NCBI GenBank assembly: GCA_021803885.1
Contig: JAJZKY010000009.1
Span: 1-19,624 of the forward strand
Length of the DNA stretch: 19,624 nt
From: Planctomycetota bacterium
GTDB taxonomy: Bacteria; Planctomycetota; Phycisphaerae; WQYP01; JAJZKY01
Direction: 5' to 3'
Positions within the stretch are counted from its first letter, which is position 1; each line of letters starts with the position of its first letter. The translations under genes were made by a program, and so were the position numbers. Positions 1-8,597 of the stretch are shown in pieces. The notes below the pieces were generated by a model. That model had not been told where the DNA came from, did not search any database, and saw nothing but the letters and a program-made list of their open reading frames with translations.

Positions 1-240
1 TGCTGCGCTGCCGAACTCAACTTGCGTGCATCCTCTTGTTCCATATCCATTGGATGCGCCAAGATACACAAAGTCGCAGTATTTATGGGCCGAATCTATA
101 AGAGTGGCGTAATGCAGGGCCTTCAGGGAACTCTTGTAAGAAAGAGCAACAGTCTTTGGTTCGTACTGACAGTTGGGTTGATTCACCGGCACGCCGCAAT
201 CCATGTAAACGCTGAAGATTTGGAGCCGATTGCCGTTTAA
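1..240 (+). CDS. NusG-like (UpxY/RfaH-type) antiterminator, C-terminal KOW domain, 5' partial
   Basis: The frame is open from the first base to a TAA at 238-240 (79 codons). The last 50 residues fit the C-terminal KOW domain of NusG paralogues: SGVMQGLQGTLVRK, then LTVGLIHRHAAI, ending AEDLEPIAV, which matches the family pattern of a G-x-x-G-x-L-V-R core, a hydrophobic strand, and a closing V-x-A-E-D-[LV]-E-P. Specialised NusG paralogues of this kind commonly stand first in capsule and exopolysaccharide operons and help RNA polymerase read through the long transcript. The position fits: the dehydratase start follows 61 nt later. The first 30 or so codons do not look like the NusG linker, so a frameshift or a disturbed sequence near the left edge is possible. 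The N-terminal polymerase-binding domain is outside the window. The family call rests on pattern recognition only. Confidence 0.62.
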   Translation, partial: CCAAELNLRASSCSISIGCAKIHKVAVFMGRIYKSGVMQGLQGTLVRKSNSLWFVLTVGLIHRHAAIHVNAEDLEPIAV

Positions 241-301
241 TCGAAGCGCATGCCTCGTAAGCCGCAACAAACAAAACGTCATGAATCCAGGAGGGAAGGA
301 G

Positions 302-2296
302 ATGTCTCCAGAATCAAGGCTTGCTCGGCAGCATAGGGCGCATCATATTTGGCGCCAATGTGTCTTATATTCTTTGGACTTGACAGTATTTACCGTCTCT
401 GCCTTCCTCGCATTTGAGTTGCGCTTCGACGGCGCATTGCCCGCTCAATACCTCCGCGCGATGTGGATAGCCCTGTGTATCTGGGCAACGGCAAAGTCTG
501 CATGCTTCATTGTTTGCTCGGTTAATCGGGGAAGTTGGCGGCATACTTCTGTTCCTGATGGGGTGCGGATCATTTTGGCTGTTTCCACTGGGTCCATACT
601 TGGTGGATTGGCTCTGTTCCTTCTGGCTGGGCCATGGGGCATTCCGCGCTCTGTGTACGTTCTAGATTGGCTTATTTCCTGCGTGCTGGCTCAGGGGGGA
701 AGGTTGGCGGTTCGCATGATCTTAAGCGCGAAGAGCAGGAGCAGCGCCGAGGGTGAGCGGATTAGGACGCTCATTTACGGCGCTGGCGACGCGGGACTGG
801 CGCTGCTGCGGGAGCTACAGCAGAACCAATCCCTGATGTGCGATGTCTGTGGCCTTGTCGATGACGATTCCAGCAAAGTTGGGCTGAGCCTACATGGAGC
901 GCGGGTTTTGGGAACGGGGCATGAACTAAAAGCATTGGCGCAAAGGCACGCCGTCAGAAAATTATTAATTGCAATTCCCTCCGCGACGGGAGCGCAAATG
1001 GTGCGCATTTTGAAGTTAGCCACAGAAGCCCAAATGGAATACAAGATGGTGCCGGGCCTGGGGGAGCTTGTTCAGGGCGCGGAATTGCGCCAGCAGATCC
1101 GGGAGGTTGCTGTGGAGGATCTGCTCGGTAGAAAGCCGGTGCACCTTGACTTGGAAAGGATTCGGGAGCGCATTCAAGGGCGGGTTGTCCTGGTGACGGG
1201 GGCTGCGGGTTCTATCGGGTCGGAGATTTGCCGGCAGATCGCTCCCTTCCATCCGCTTGCCATTGTGGGTTTCGATCAGGCGGAGACTCCCCTCTTTCAT
1301 ATAGACAGAGAGATGGCTAAGAGCTTCCCAAGTATAACGTTCCATTCAGAGATTGGCAGTATCGTCAGCCGTGGCGCTCTGCAGCGCGTCCTGCAACACT
1401 ATCACCCGTCGATCCTGTATCATGCAGCAGCTTACAAGCATGTTCCGCTTATGGAGAGGCATATCTTCGCCGCCGTTGAAACGAACATCTTCGGCACCTG
1501 GAACGTCGCCCGCGCGGCGATTGAGCACGGAGTCGACGATTTTGTCATGATCTCCACAGACAAGGCGGTGCGGCCGACCAGCATGATGGGCGCTACGAAG
1601 CGCACGGCAGAGTTGTTCATTCGCGCCCTCCAAGAAGAGGGCGGCACCAAGTTTGTCGCGGTGCGCTTCGGGAATGTGCTTGGAAGCAACGGCAGCGTTG
1701 TTCCAACTTTCAAGGAACAAATTGCCGCGGGCGGACCGGTAACCGTTACTCACCCGGAAGTATGCCGTTACTTCATGACGATTCCCGAGGCGGCCCAGTT
1801 GGTCTTGCAGGCTTTCTCGATCGGCAAAGGCGGAGAGGTATTTGTTCTAGAAATGGGCCAGCCTATCAAAATCGCTGATCTAGCCAAGAATTTAATCCTG
1901 TTATCGGGGCTTCAGCCTGAACGAGACATCGAGATTCAGTATACCGGTCTCCGACCGGGGGAAAAGATGTTTGAGGAATTGAATCTGCAGGATGAGCATC
2001 TAATCCCAACTTCGCACGCGAAGATTAGAAGCTATGTTGGCAATCACAATCTGGATGCAATGCAGGTCAAAGCGTCCTTGCACCGCCTGCAAGCAGTTGT
2101 GGAAGGACAGGACGTCGCCAATCTCGTCCTGCTGCTCAAGGAATTGGTTCCAGACTACAATCCCGGGACCGAGCTTCTGAAGACTGCTCTGTCTGTCAAG
2201 CCGTACAGTGCAGGTCCGGACAAGATTTCGGTTCATCGCGAACAGACCGAGAGCCTGGCAGTAGCCGAACTAACGCCAGCCGCCCTGTTGAATTGA
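302..2296 (+). CDS. FlaA1/WbpM/CapD-type membrane nucleotide-sugar 4,6-dehydratase
   Basis: 664 residues, the usual size of the long, membrane-anchored CapD/WbpM family. The first ~110 residues hold about four hydrophobic segments. Next comes a Rossmann-like domain with GAGDAG at about 160-165, then the extended-SDR catalytic domain with TGAAGSIG at about 299-306. The active site shows the Ser-Met-Lys arrangement known for this family instead of Ser-Tyr-Lys: ISTDK with S418, then M429-G-A-T-K433. Relatives dehydrate UDP-GlcNAc at C4/C6, the first step towards QuiNAc or FucNAc type sugars; the exact substrate cannot be read here. ATG 302 is chosen because AGGAGGG at 289-295 lies 6 nt upstream; in-frame codons at 230 and 281 lack such a site. 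The stop overlaps the upstream extension of the next reading frame. Confidence 0.9.
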   Translation: MSPESRLARQHRAHHIWRQCVLYSLDLTVFTVSAFLAFELRFDGALPAQYLRAMWIALCIWATAKSACFIVCSVNRGSWRHTSVPDGVRIILAVSTGSILGGLALFLLAGPWGIPRSVYVLDWLISCVLAQGGRLAVRMILSAKSRSSAEGERIRTLIYGAGDAGLALLRELQQNQSLMCDVCGLVDDDSSKVGLSLHGARVLGTGHELKALAQRHAVRKLLIAIPSATGAQMVRILKLATEAQMEYKMVPGLGELVQGAELRQQIREVAVEDLLGRKPVHLDLERIRERIQGRVVLVTGAAGSIGSEICRQIAPFHPLAIVGFDQAETPLFHIDREMAKSFPSITFHSEIGSIVSRGALQRVLQHYHPSILYHAAAYKHVPLMERHIFAAVETNIFGTWNVARAAIEHGVDDFVMISTDKAVRPTSMMGATKRTAELFIRALQEEGGTKFVAVRFGNVLGSNGSVVPTFKEQIAAGGPVTVTHPEVCRYFMTIPEAAQLVLQAFSIGKGGEVFVLEMGQPIKIADLAKNLILLSGLQPERDIEIQYTGLRPGEKMFEELNLQDEHLIPTSHAKIRSYVGNHNLDAMQVKASLHRLQAVVEGQDVANLVLLLKELVPDYNPGTELLKTALSVKPYSAGPDKISVHREQTESLAVAELTPAALLN

Positions 2297-2427
2297 AGTG
2301 TGTGAAAGCACGACCGCAATTTGAAGCGAGCTATTTCTCGCCATCCGAGGCAGAAAGATATCTTCAGGCATGGATATTTTCTCCGCTTGTAGAGTACCCA
2401 TCTGAATCAGGCGAGTTCATTCTTCTT

Positions 2428-4836
2428 ATGAGATCAAAAGCATTTTTGCTCCTTCTGCTGCCATGCACCCTATGTGCCGGCCAATCCGTATTGACCACGC
2501 CGGTGGGGATAACTCAGTCGGTTCCAGCAAACTCGCCGGCGCCTGGTACCGGCACTGTGCAAGCGCCTTTTCAAGGGTCGGCTCAGGTTGGCGGCTCTCC
2601 AACTCCCAGTGCAATCGCCCCAGTGGCGCTGACTGCTCCCACAACGGAAGGGCCCACCACAGCCGCCAACCACGCCAGAATCGTCGGTCCCCTCACTACG
2701 CGATCCGATTTCGAGAAGTTTGCCGAGGATGCAACCGGACGCCCACTTCCAGTGTACGGCCGTCAGTTGTTCGACGAAGTCCCTACGACCTTCGCCCCAG
2801 TAGAACATATTCCAGTGCCAGCCGATTATGTGCTGGGACCGGGGGATGAGCTGCAGATACGGGCATGGGGAAAGATTGACCTGGATTCCCGCGTGACAAT
2901 AGACAGAAATGGGCAGATATATCTGCCGAAGGTAGGGAGCTTGACCGTGGCCGGTCTGCGCTATGCGCAAGTCGAAGGGTATCTGCATTCGGCCATCAGT
3001 GCGCTTTTCAAGGACTTTGAACTGAATGTTGCTCTGGGGCAGCTTCGCTCCATCCAGATATTTGTTCTGGGCAGCGCGCGGCAGCCCGGAGGGTACACGG
3101 TCAGTTCCTTAAGCACGCTGGTCGATGCTGTATTAGCCTCAGGAGGCCCCTCGGCAACCGGGAGCATGCGGCATATTCTGCTGCGGCGCGGAGGCCAGAC
3201 GCTGACCGACTTTGATCTTTACGACCTGATCCAAAAAGGTGACAAATCTCACGATCTCCGGCTGCTCCCCGGCGATGTAATCTTCATCTCTCCGATTGGA
3301 CCGCAGGTCGCCATCAGCGGCGATGTCAACCAACCTGGCATCTACGAGCTGAAAGGAGAAACAACTGTCGGAGCCGCTCTCCATGACGCCGGAGGAATGA
3401 CCAGCCTAGCCGACGCAGAGCGGGTCCTGCTGGAGCGGATCGAGAACCACAGCAACCGCGAGGTTGAGGAATTTTCACTGGACGCATCGGGGCAAGAACG
3501 GTTGCTCAGGGATGGAGACCTGCTACAGGTCTTTCCGATTTCTCCGAAATTCATGAACGCAGTGACTCTACGAGGCAATGTTGCCCAACCGGGCCTTTAT
3601 CCCTGGAAAGAAGGGATGCGGATTGCGGACCTAATCCCTTCTCGTGACTTTCTGATCACTCGCAATTATTGGAACGCGGAGAACCGCCTCGTCCCGCCTA
3701 TTTCCACGCATCCGTTCGGCAACCCACGCGCAAATCAGTATGGAAACCTTCAGACTGGCCAAGTCGGCAACGCGCAGTCTGATCAGTTCGGGCTCTTGAG
3801 TATCAATCAACTCGGCAACCGAAGCAACGGCCAGTCCATAAACCCACTTACTCCAATCATTGACACCGTCGGTCAAAACAGCGCTGAGATCAACTGGGAA
3901 TATGCGCTGATCGAGCGGCTCGACGAACGCGATCTGAGCACTCGCTTGATTTCATTTCGCCTTGCCAGTGCAATCGATAAGCCCACATCTGCCGACAACC
4001 AGTCATTAAAGCCTGGAGACGTTGTCACCATCTTTTCGAGTGCGGACCTTGCCTTGCCGATGGCGAAGCATGCGCTGTTTGTCCGAGTGGGCGGAGAGGT
4101 CAACGCGCCGGGCGTGTACCGGATGAATCCCGGCGACACCTTGAGAGATGTAGTCCAAAAGGCGGGCGGGCTTACGCAACACTCTTACCTTTTTGCTTCT
4201 GTATTTACCCGCGTCTCAACGCGCATCGCGCAGGAAAAAGAACTTAAGCAAGCTTCTGAACAAATGCAGCAAGAACTCGCTTACAAGTATGCGAGTACCC
4301 CTCCGACAACGGGTCAGACGATGTCCGACCAACAGACGCTGATGACCATGCAACAGGCTGCAATCGCGAGAATCTCCGCTATCCAGCCGACGGGCCGGAT
4401 CGTTCTGGAAATGAAGCCTGGAGCGGCAACCATAGGGGATATCCCAAACTTTCCACTTGAAGATGGAGATGCCATTTATATTCCGCCGTCGCCCAATACT
4501 GTTCAGGTAAACGGTGCTGTATACAATGCCAATGCCCTTCGTTTTGAACATAAGAAACGGCTTCGTGCCTATCTAGACGAAGCCGGCGGCCCGACAAGGG
4601 AGGCAGACGGAAAGCGCATCTTCGTCATCCGCGCCGATGGAACGGTACTTAGCCGGCAAAGCCGGAAGAGTCACACTCACGGCAGCTTTGAGAACTTAAT
4701 GATGTTTCCTGGAGATATGATCGTCGTCCCGCAAAAGTTCAAATCTTCAAGCGGGCTGCAGAACTTTGCAAATTATGCCCAAATTGTCTCGGGTGCTGCC
4801 ATGACGGCCCTTACCATGGGATTCTTCATCCCATAA
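2428..4836 (+). CDS. Wza-like polysaccharide export protein with multiple SLBB domains
   Basis: 802 residues from ATG 2428, about twice the length of E. coli Wza. The N-terminus is a signal peptide (MRSKAFLLLLLPCTLCAG) without a proper lipobox, so probably not a lipoprotein. A proline/threonine-rich stretch follows. The Poly_export domain begins near residue 132 (DYVLGPGDELQIRAWGK). About five SLBB-like units follow, each recognisable by a G-x-V-x-x-P-G-x-Y type core: near 208, 294, 375, 551 (GGEVNAPGVY) and 690. Residues 428-475 are a tandem octapeptide insert (listed separately). The C-terminus is hydrophobic (GAAMTALTMGFFIP). The role is the outer-membrane/periplasmic export channel for the polymer. 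An upstream TTG at 2293 overlapping the previous stop would add 45 residues before the signal peptide, so 2428 is preferred, although its ribosome binding site is weak. Confidence 0.88.
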   Translation: MRSKAFLLLLLPCTLCAGQSVLTTPVGITQSVPANSPAPGTGTVQAPFQGSAQVGGSPTPSAIAPVALTAPTTEGPTTAANHARIVGPLTTRSDFEKFAEDATGRPLPVYGRQLFDEVPTTFAPVEHIPVPADYVLGPGDELQIRAWGKIDLDSRVTIDRNGQIYLPKVGSLTVAGLRYAQVEGYLHSAISALFKDFELNVALGQLRSIQIFVLGSARQPGGYTVSSLSTLVDAVLASGGPSATGSMRHILLRRGGQTLTDFDLYDLIQKGDKSHDLRLLPGDVIFISPIGPQVAISGDVNQPGIYELKGETTVGAALHDAGGMTSLADAERVLLERIENHSNREVEEFSLDASGQERLLRDGDLLQVFPISPKFMNAVTLRGNVAQPGLYPWKEGMRIADLIPSRDFLITRNYWNAENRLVPPISTHPFGNPRANQYGNLQTGQVGNAQSDQFGLLSINQLGNRSNGQSINPLTPIIDTVGQNSAEINWEYALIERLDERDLSTRLISFRLASAIDKPTSADNQSLKPGDVVTIFSSADLALPMAKHALFVRVGGEVNAPGVYRMNPGDTLRDVVQKAGGLTQHSYLFASVFTRVSTRIAQEKELKQASEQMQQELAYKYASTPPTTGQTMSDQQTLMTMQQAAIARISAIQPTGRIVLEMKPGAATIGDIPNFPLEDGDAIYIPPSPNTVQVNGAVYNANALRFEHKKRLRAYLDEAGGPTREADGKRIFVIRADGTVLSRQSRKSHTHGSFENLMMFPGDMIVVPQKFKSSSGLQNFANYAQIVSGAAMTALTMGFFIP
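3709..3852 (+). repeat. Six tandem 24-bp units coding octapeptide repeats
   Basis: Six consecutive 8-residue units inside the Wza-like protein (residues 428-475): HPFGNPRA, NQYGNLQT, GQVGNAQS, DQFGLLSI, NQLGNRSN, GQSINPLT. The pattern is x-Q-[aromatic/aliphatic]-G-[N/L]-x-x-x with strict 8-residue spacing. The first unit has P in place of Q, and the last keeps only the Q. The DNA copies are diverged, so the period is conserved at protein level more than at base level. The block sits between two SLBB-like domains. Confidence 0.8.
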
Positions 4837-6128
4837 TGATGTTCGCGATGACCGGAAAAGACTTTTCCATCGAAGAAACCGCAGAGACCATAGACGACGC
4901 CTCCTTATCGGAGGTGTCAAGCGACGGCTATAAAGTCAGCCTGATTCACGTTCTCACGCAGCTAGCCTATCGCAAGTGGCTGATCGCGAAGGTAACGGGC
5001 GTGGCCGTGTTGATTGGCCTGGTGCTCTGCTTTGTGTTGCCGGTAAGGTATTCGGCAACGACAAAAATCATGCCGCCTCAGCAGACTCAATCTACCGCTT
5101 CTATGCTGATGATGAACCAACTGACAAGCGCCGTCGGAGGAGGGGCCGCGCTTGTCGGCGGGGGACTCGGTCTGAAGAATCCCAACGACATCTACATTGG
5201 CTTGCTGACTTCACGCCCTGTTGCCGACGCGATTATCCAGAAGTTTAGTTTGATGCAGACGTACCATGCCAAAGACATGACGGCAGCCCGCAAGAAACTG
5301 GCGAGTTATACCAAGGTTATCTCTGAAAAGAGCGGATTTATCGCCGTCTCTGTCACGGACAAGGACAAGAAGCGCGTCGCCGAGATGGCCAACGCCTACA
5401 CCGATCAACTCCGCGTCCTTACCCAGACCCTTGCGGTAACGGAGGCCTCGCAGCGGCGGCTTTTCTACGAAGAGCAATTGAAGCAGGCCAAACATGCGCT
5501 GGTCGCTGCCGAGCTTGCCTTCCAGCAGGTACAGCAGAACAAAGGCTTAGTCGCGCTCGACGCCCAGACCAAATCTATGATCGAGAGTCTGGCTCTGCTG
5601 CACGCGCAAATTACCGCCAAACAGGTTGAATTGCAAGCCTTGCGTTCCTATTCAACCGAGCACAACCCGGATGTGCAGTTAACCGAAAATGAACTTTCTT
5701 CACTGCAAAGCGAAGCAGCCGCCCAGGCGGAACAAAGCCGCGCGCCGGGCTTCGCGAATCTCAGCCTCAAAGATGTTCCCAGCGCGGGCTTGGACTACCT
5801 CCGCGCCGAACATGAGTTCCTCTATCAGCAGACCCTTTATGATCTCCTGATTAAGCAGTACGATGCCGCCCGGTTAGACGACGCCAAGGAGGCAGTCCTC
5901 ATTCAGGTGGTCGAGCCGGCTATCCCGCCCGACCGCAAGGCATCTCCACGCCGGACAGTGATCGTTTTATGGTTCGCCATGCTCGGGTTCATTGCCGCGT
6001 GCATCTACATCGTTGGTCGGGAACGCGTGCGGCACGATCAGCAAGCCGCTCAATCCTGGAGTGAATTGAGATCGGCGCTGTCCATTCGGTCGAGTACTCG
6101 GCGGAACAGTAGACCCCAAAACGCATGA
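4836..6128 (+). CDS. Wzz/GNVR-type polysaccharide chain-length determinant
   Basis: 430 residues with the two-membrane-helix plan of polysaccharide co-polymerases: TM1 at about 48-70 (after a cytoplasmic N-terminus), a long periplasmic region and TM2 at about 374-393. A glycine-rich stretch (GGGAALVGGGLGLKNPND) followed by IGLLTSRPVADAII is typical of the Wzz domain. The middle (about 200-320) is Ala/Gln/Glu-rich and probably coiled coil. PAIPPDRKASPRR just before TM2 is the usual proline-rich segment. No tyrosine-kinase domain is attached: the C-terminal tail is short and basic, so this resembles the Wzz/PCP-1 type, or a PCP-2a type whose kinase is encoded elsewhere. It controls polymer length with the Wzy protein. 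Its ATG shares one base with the stop of the export gene (TAATG); ATGs at 4839 and 4848 are alternative starts. Confidence 0.87.
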   Translation: MMFAMTGKDFSIEETAETIDDASLSEVSSDGYKVSLIHVLTQLAYRKWLIAKVTGVAVLIGLVLCFVLPVRYSATTKIMPPQQTQSTASMLMMNQLTSAVGGGAALVGGGLGLKNPNDIYIGLLTSRPVADAIIQKFSLMQTYHAKDMTAARKKLASYTKVISEKSGFIAVSVTDKDKKRVAEMANAYTDQLRVLTQTLAVTEASQRRLFYEEQLKQAKHALVAAELAFQQVQQNKGLVALDAQTKSMIESLALLHAQITAKQVELQALRSYSTEHNPDVQLTENELSSLQSEAAAQAEQSRAPGFANLSLKDVPSAGLDYLRAEHEFLYQQTLYDLLIKQYDAARLDDAKEAVLIQVVEPAIPPDRKASPRRTVIVLWFAMLGFIAACIYIVGRERVRHDQQAAQSWSELRSALSIRSSTRRNSRPQNA

Positions 6129-7591
6129 AACTCAGGTTGTCGCTCTCAAGGTTTCGCAATTTCCTCCTCAAAAATGAAAGGTGGGGACAGGCTCTTGTTA
6201 AGAACCTGATCTGGCTCGCGTTGGGACAGGGGATGGTCAGGCTTGTTCGTATGGCCGTAATCCTCTCGGTGGTACGGGTCCTGGGCCCTATGGAATACGG
6301 AAGGTTTGCGCTTGCCTATTCTTTTGTCACTCTATTTACTGGGTTGCTGGAAGGCGGGGTGCTGATTGTAGCTTCGCGAGAATTTGCGGCGGACCCATCG
6401 AATGAAAAACTCTTGCCGAATGTGGTTGCGATCAAAGTCATCACCAATAGCATCGCAGCCGCGCTGGTTTTGCCGGGAATGTTCTGGGTCACTACGGACC
6501 CAATCGTGCGGAAGTGCACCGTGGCGCTGCTGGCACAGCAATTCATTTTCGAACTCGGGAGCAGCATTTATGCGGCAACCCGCGCCCGAGGCAAGATGGA
6601 GTATGAGTCGACTCTCTCGTTTCTGCAGAACGCAATTTTGTTAGTTTTAACCGTGGCTGCACTCCACTTCTCCTCATCGGCATTCACCGTAAGCCTTGCA
6701 CAACTGGCTGCTGCTGTTCTGTGGCTGCCGCTGCTCTCTTTTGTTGTATGGAAATCGGGGTATCGATTCGAGGGCGGCGTACATTGGTCGGCAATCGTTC
6801 ACATTGGGACTCTTACCGCACCCCTGTTGCTGGGCAGTATTGCCACCGCAGTCTATGTAAATGTCGATTCCATCCTTCTCGGCAAATTCGGAAATCTGAT
6901 TGAGGTCGGTTGGTACAACGCCGCAGTCAAGGTCGTACAAGGCATCCTGCTTATCCCCATCAGCCTGGCAACTATCGCAGTCGTTCCGGCGTTCGCCTCA
7001 CTCCTTGGATCGCAGGAAAATAATCTGGTGCAGCGCTGGAATAAATGGAGGGCCTTTCTCATCGTTACCGGCGGCTACGTGGCGGCGCTACTCTTTGCGT
7101 CCGCTCGTCCCCTTGTCCTCTCCACCTTCGGTGCGCATTTTCTGCCCATTGTGCCCATAGTTCGCGTGATGTCGGTTAGTATCGCGTTGATGTATGTTTA
7201 TACCCCCTATTCACAGGCACTGATCATCTACAGAAAGCAGACCGTGCTCTTTGCCTGCCAAGCCGTTGCCGCGGTGGTCAGCGTCACCAGTAACCTGATA
7301 ACCATCCCCAGGTATGGCATGTATGGGGCGGCATGGACCACGGTTGCAACCCAAGGCGTGCTTCTTTTGCTTCTAGCAAGCGTTGCTCCAAGGCATGCGC
7401 CGAACCCATTTATGGGAAGCCGCTTCGGTAAGGTGCTTCTTGGTTGCGGAGTTAGTGCGGTGATTGTTATCGCTTGCGCCCTGTGGGGAGCCAATCCATG
7501 GTTTGATTGCGCACTTGCAACCGGCCTGTTTGGAATTGTGTGGATTTCCGTAAGTAAGCGCTTTACCCTCGTCCTCAGTGCGGCAAAATGA
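6125..7591 (+). CDS. Wzx-like lipid-linked oligosaccharide flippase (MOP/MATE superfamily)
   Basis: 488 residues, almost entirely hydrophobic, with about 12-14 membrane segments. The N-terminal signature is typical of PST/Wzx proteins: ALGQGMVRLVRMAVILSVV, then LGPMEYGRFALAYSFVTLF. An asparagine/aspartate-containing segment (AVYVNVDSILLGKFG) at the start of the second half is also characteristic. The expected role is to flip undecaprenyl-diphosphate-linked repeat units across the inner membrane. The start codon overlaps the Wzz stop as ATGA (6125-6128), which suggests coupled translation. The following gene begins at or just past its stop. Substrate specificity cannot be deduced. Confidence 0.88.
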   Translation: MKLRLSLSRFRNFLLKNERWGQALVKNLIWLALGQGMVRLVRMAVILSVVRVLGPMEYGRFALAYSFVTLFTGLLEGGVLIVASREFAADPSNEKLLPNVVAIKVITNSIAAALVLPGMFWVTTDPIVRKCTVALLAQQFIFELGSSIYAATRARGKMEYESTLSFLQNAILLVLTVAALHFSSSAFTVSLAQLAAAVLWLPLLSFVVWKSGYRFEGGVHWSAIVHIGTLTAPLLLGSIATAVYVNVDSILLGKFGNLIEVGWYNAAVKVVQGILLIPISLATIAVVPAFASLLGSQENNLVQRWNKWRAFLIVTGGYVAALLFASARPLVLSTFGAHFLPIVPIVRVMSVSIALMYVYTPYSQALIIYRKQTVLFACQAVAAVVSVTSNLITIPRYGMYGAAWTTVATQGVLLLLLASVAPRHAPNPFMGSRFGKVLLGCGVSAVIVIACALWGANPWFDCALATGLFGIVWISVSKRFTLVLSAAK

Positions 7592-7608
7592 TCAGCAGAG
7601 GTAAACAA

Positions 7609-8595
7609 ATGGACACGGTCGAACAAGAGCTGCCCGAATACGATAATACGGCTGCGCTGATTGTCACCTACCATCCCGATTCCGGCTTCCCCATACGTCT
7701 TGAACGAATTTTCGGGCAGGTTGCGCACGTAATCGTGGTAGACAATACGCCTGAGCCTGCTCTCGCCGCCTCGTTACAATCGCCAGGGCTGGACAAGGTT
7801 GAACTGATCGTCAATATCCGGAATGAGGGCCTTGGATACGCGTTGAATCAGGGCATGAAGCGCGCTATCGAGCTGGGGTTCCAATGGGTTCTGACATTGG
7901 ATCAGGACACTGAGGTGGACGGCGACATGGTGGAGAAGCTCGTGGAGATTGCGCGCCTCGACGGCGCCCTCGGAACCCTGGCGTTGGTTGCATCCAACGC
8001 CAGAAGTTTCCAATCGGGGCGGCTCTATCTGCGCAGCAAAGATACGAACAAGTTATTTCATGAGGTGAAGACCCCGATGACTTCGGGCAGCCTCCACTCA
8101 ACTGCCGTCTATGAGGCCATTGGAGGCTTCCGCGCGGAATTCTTCATTGGCTCCATCGATTTGGAATACTGCCTTCGCGCCAGGGCGCACGGCTTTCGGA
8201 TACTGTGCTCCGAAAGAGCCCTTATGACCCATGCGGCAGGGGCCACCGAGGAACGCCATTTCCTGGGACGAACGGTGTTGATTGCCCTGCAAAGTCCCGC
8301 CCGCTGGTACCTCGACTTCCGCAATCTTGCCTGGACCATTCGCCACTACTGGCGGCGCGAGCCTTCGTGGTGCACCACGACACTATGGGCGCTGCTGAAG
8401 AGGTGGATTTTGCTCGCGGTCTACGAAACTGAACGGGCCATAAAAGCAAAAGCTATCGCAAGTGGCATTCGAGATGGATTCTCGCTGCGTTCGATGCAGA
8501 ATCCACAAAGTTCGATGAAGGCTTCTGAGACTTACTTGAAACCGCTCATCTGCCCTGGGCGGCTGTTCACTGATGGGCCGGACGGAAGAGCATAA
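7609..8595 (+). CDS. Glycosyltransferase family 2, rhamnosyltransferase-like
   Basis: 328 residues. A GT-A fold begins with AALIVTYHPD, has VIVVDNT, then NEGLGYALNQGM near residue 72 and LTLDQDTEVD with DQD at 98-100 as the nucleotide-sugar/metal site. TSGSLHSTAVYEAIGGFRAEFFIGSIDLEYCLRA is the family's acceptor-side block. This set, with the C-terminal aromatic/basic helix region (QSPARWYLDFRNLAW), resembles RfbN/WbbL-type rhamnosyltransferases more than generic GT2s; the donor sugar is inferred only. Two starts are possible: ATG 7588 overlaps the flippase stop (ATGA), and ATG 7609 has AGAGG at 7597-7601 with a 7-nt gap. I prefer 7609. It acts on the cytoplasmic face of the membrane while the repeat unit is assembled. 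Confidence 0.86.
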   Translation: MDTVEQELPEYDNTAALIVTYHPDSGFPIRLERIFGQVAHVIVVDNTPEPALAASLQSPGLDKVELIVNIRNEGLGYALNQGMKRAIELGFQWVLTLDQDTEVDGDMVEKLVEIARLDGALGTLALVASNARSFQSGRLYLRSKDTNKLFHEVKTPMTSGSLHSTAVYEAIGGFRAEFFIGSIDLEYCLRARAHGFRILCSERALMTHAAGATEERHFLGRTVLIALQSPARWYLDFRNLAWTIRHYWRREPSWCTTTLWALLKRWILLAVYETERAIKAKAIASGIRDGFSLRSMQNPQSSMKASETYLKPLICPGRLFTDGPDGRA

Positions 8596-8597
8596 TC

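Noticed and set aside
3709..3852. CRISPR-like or microsatellite interpretation of the 24-bp repeat
   Set aside because: The units are diverged in DNA, have no spacers and keep the reading frame, so they are a coding protein repeat.
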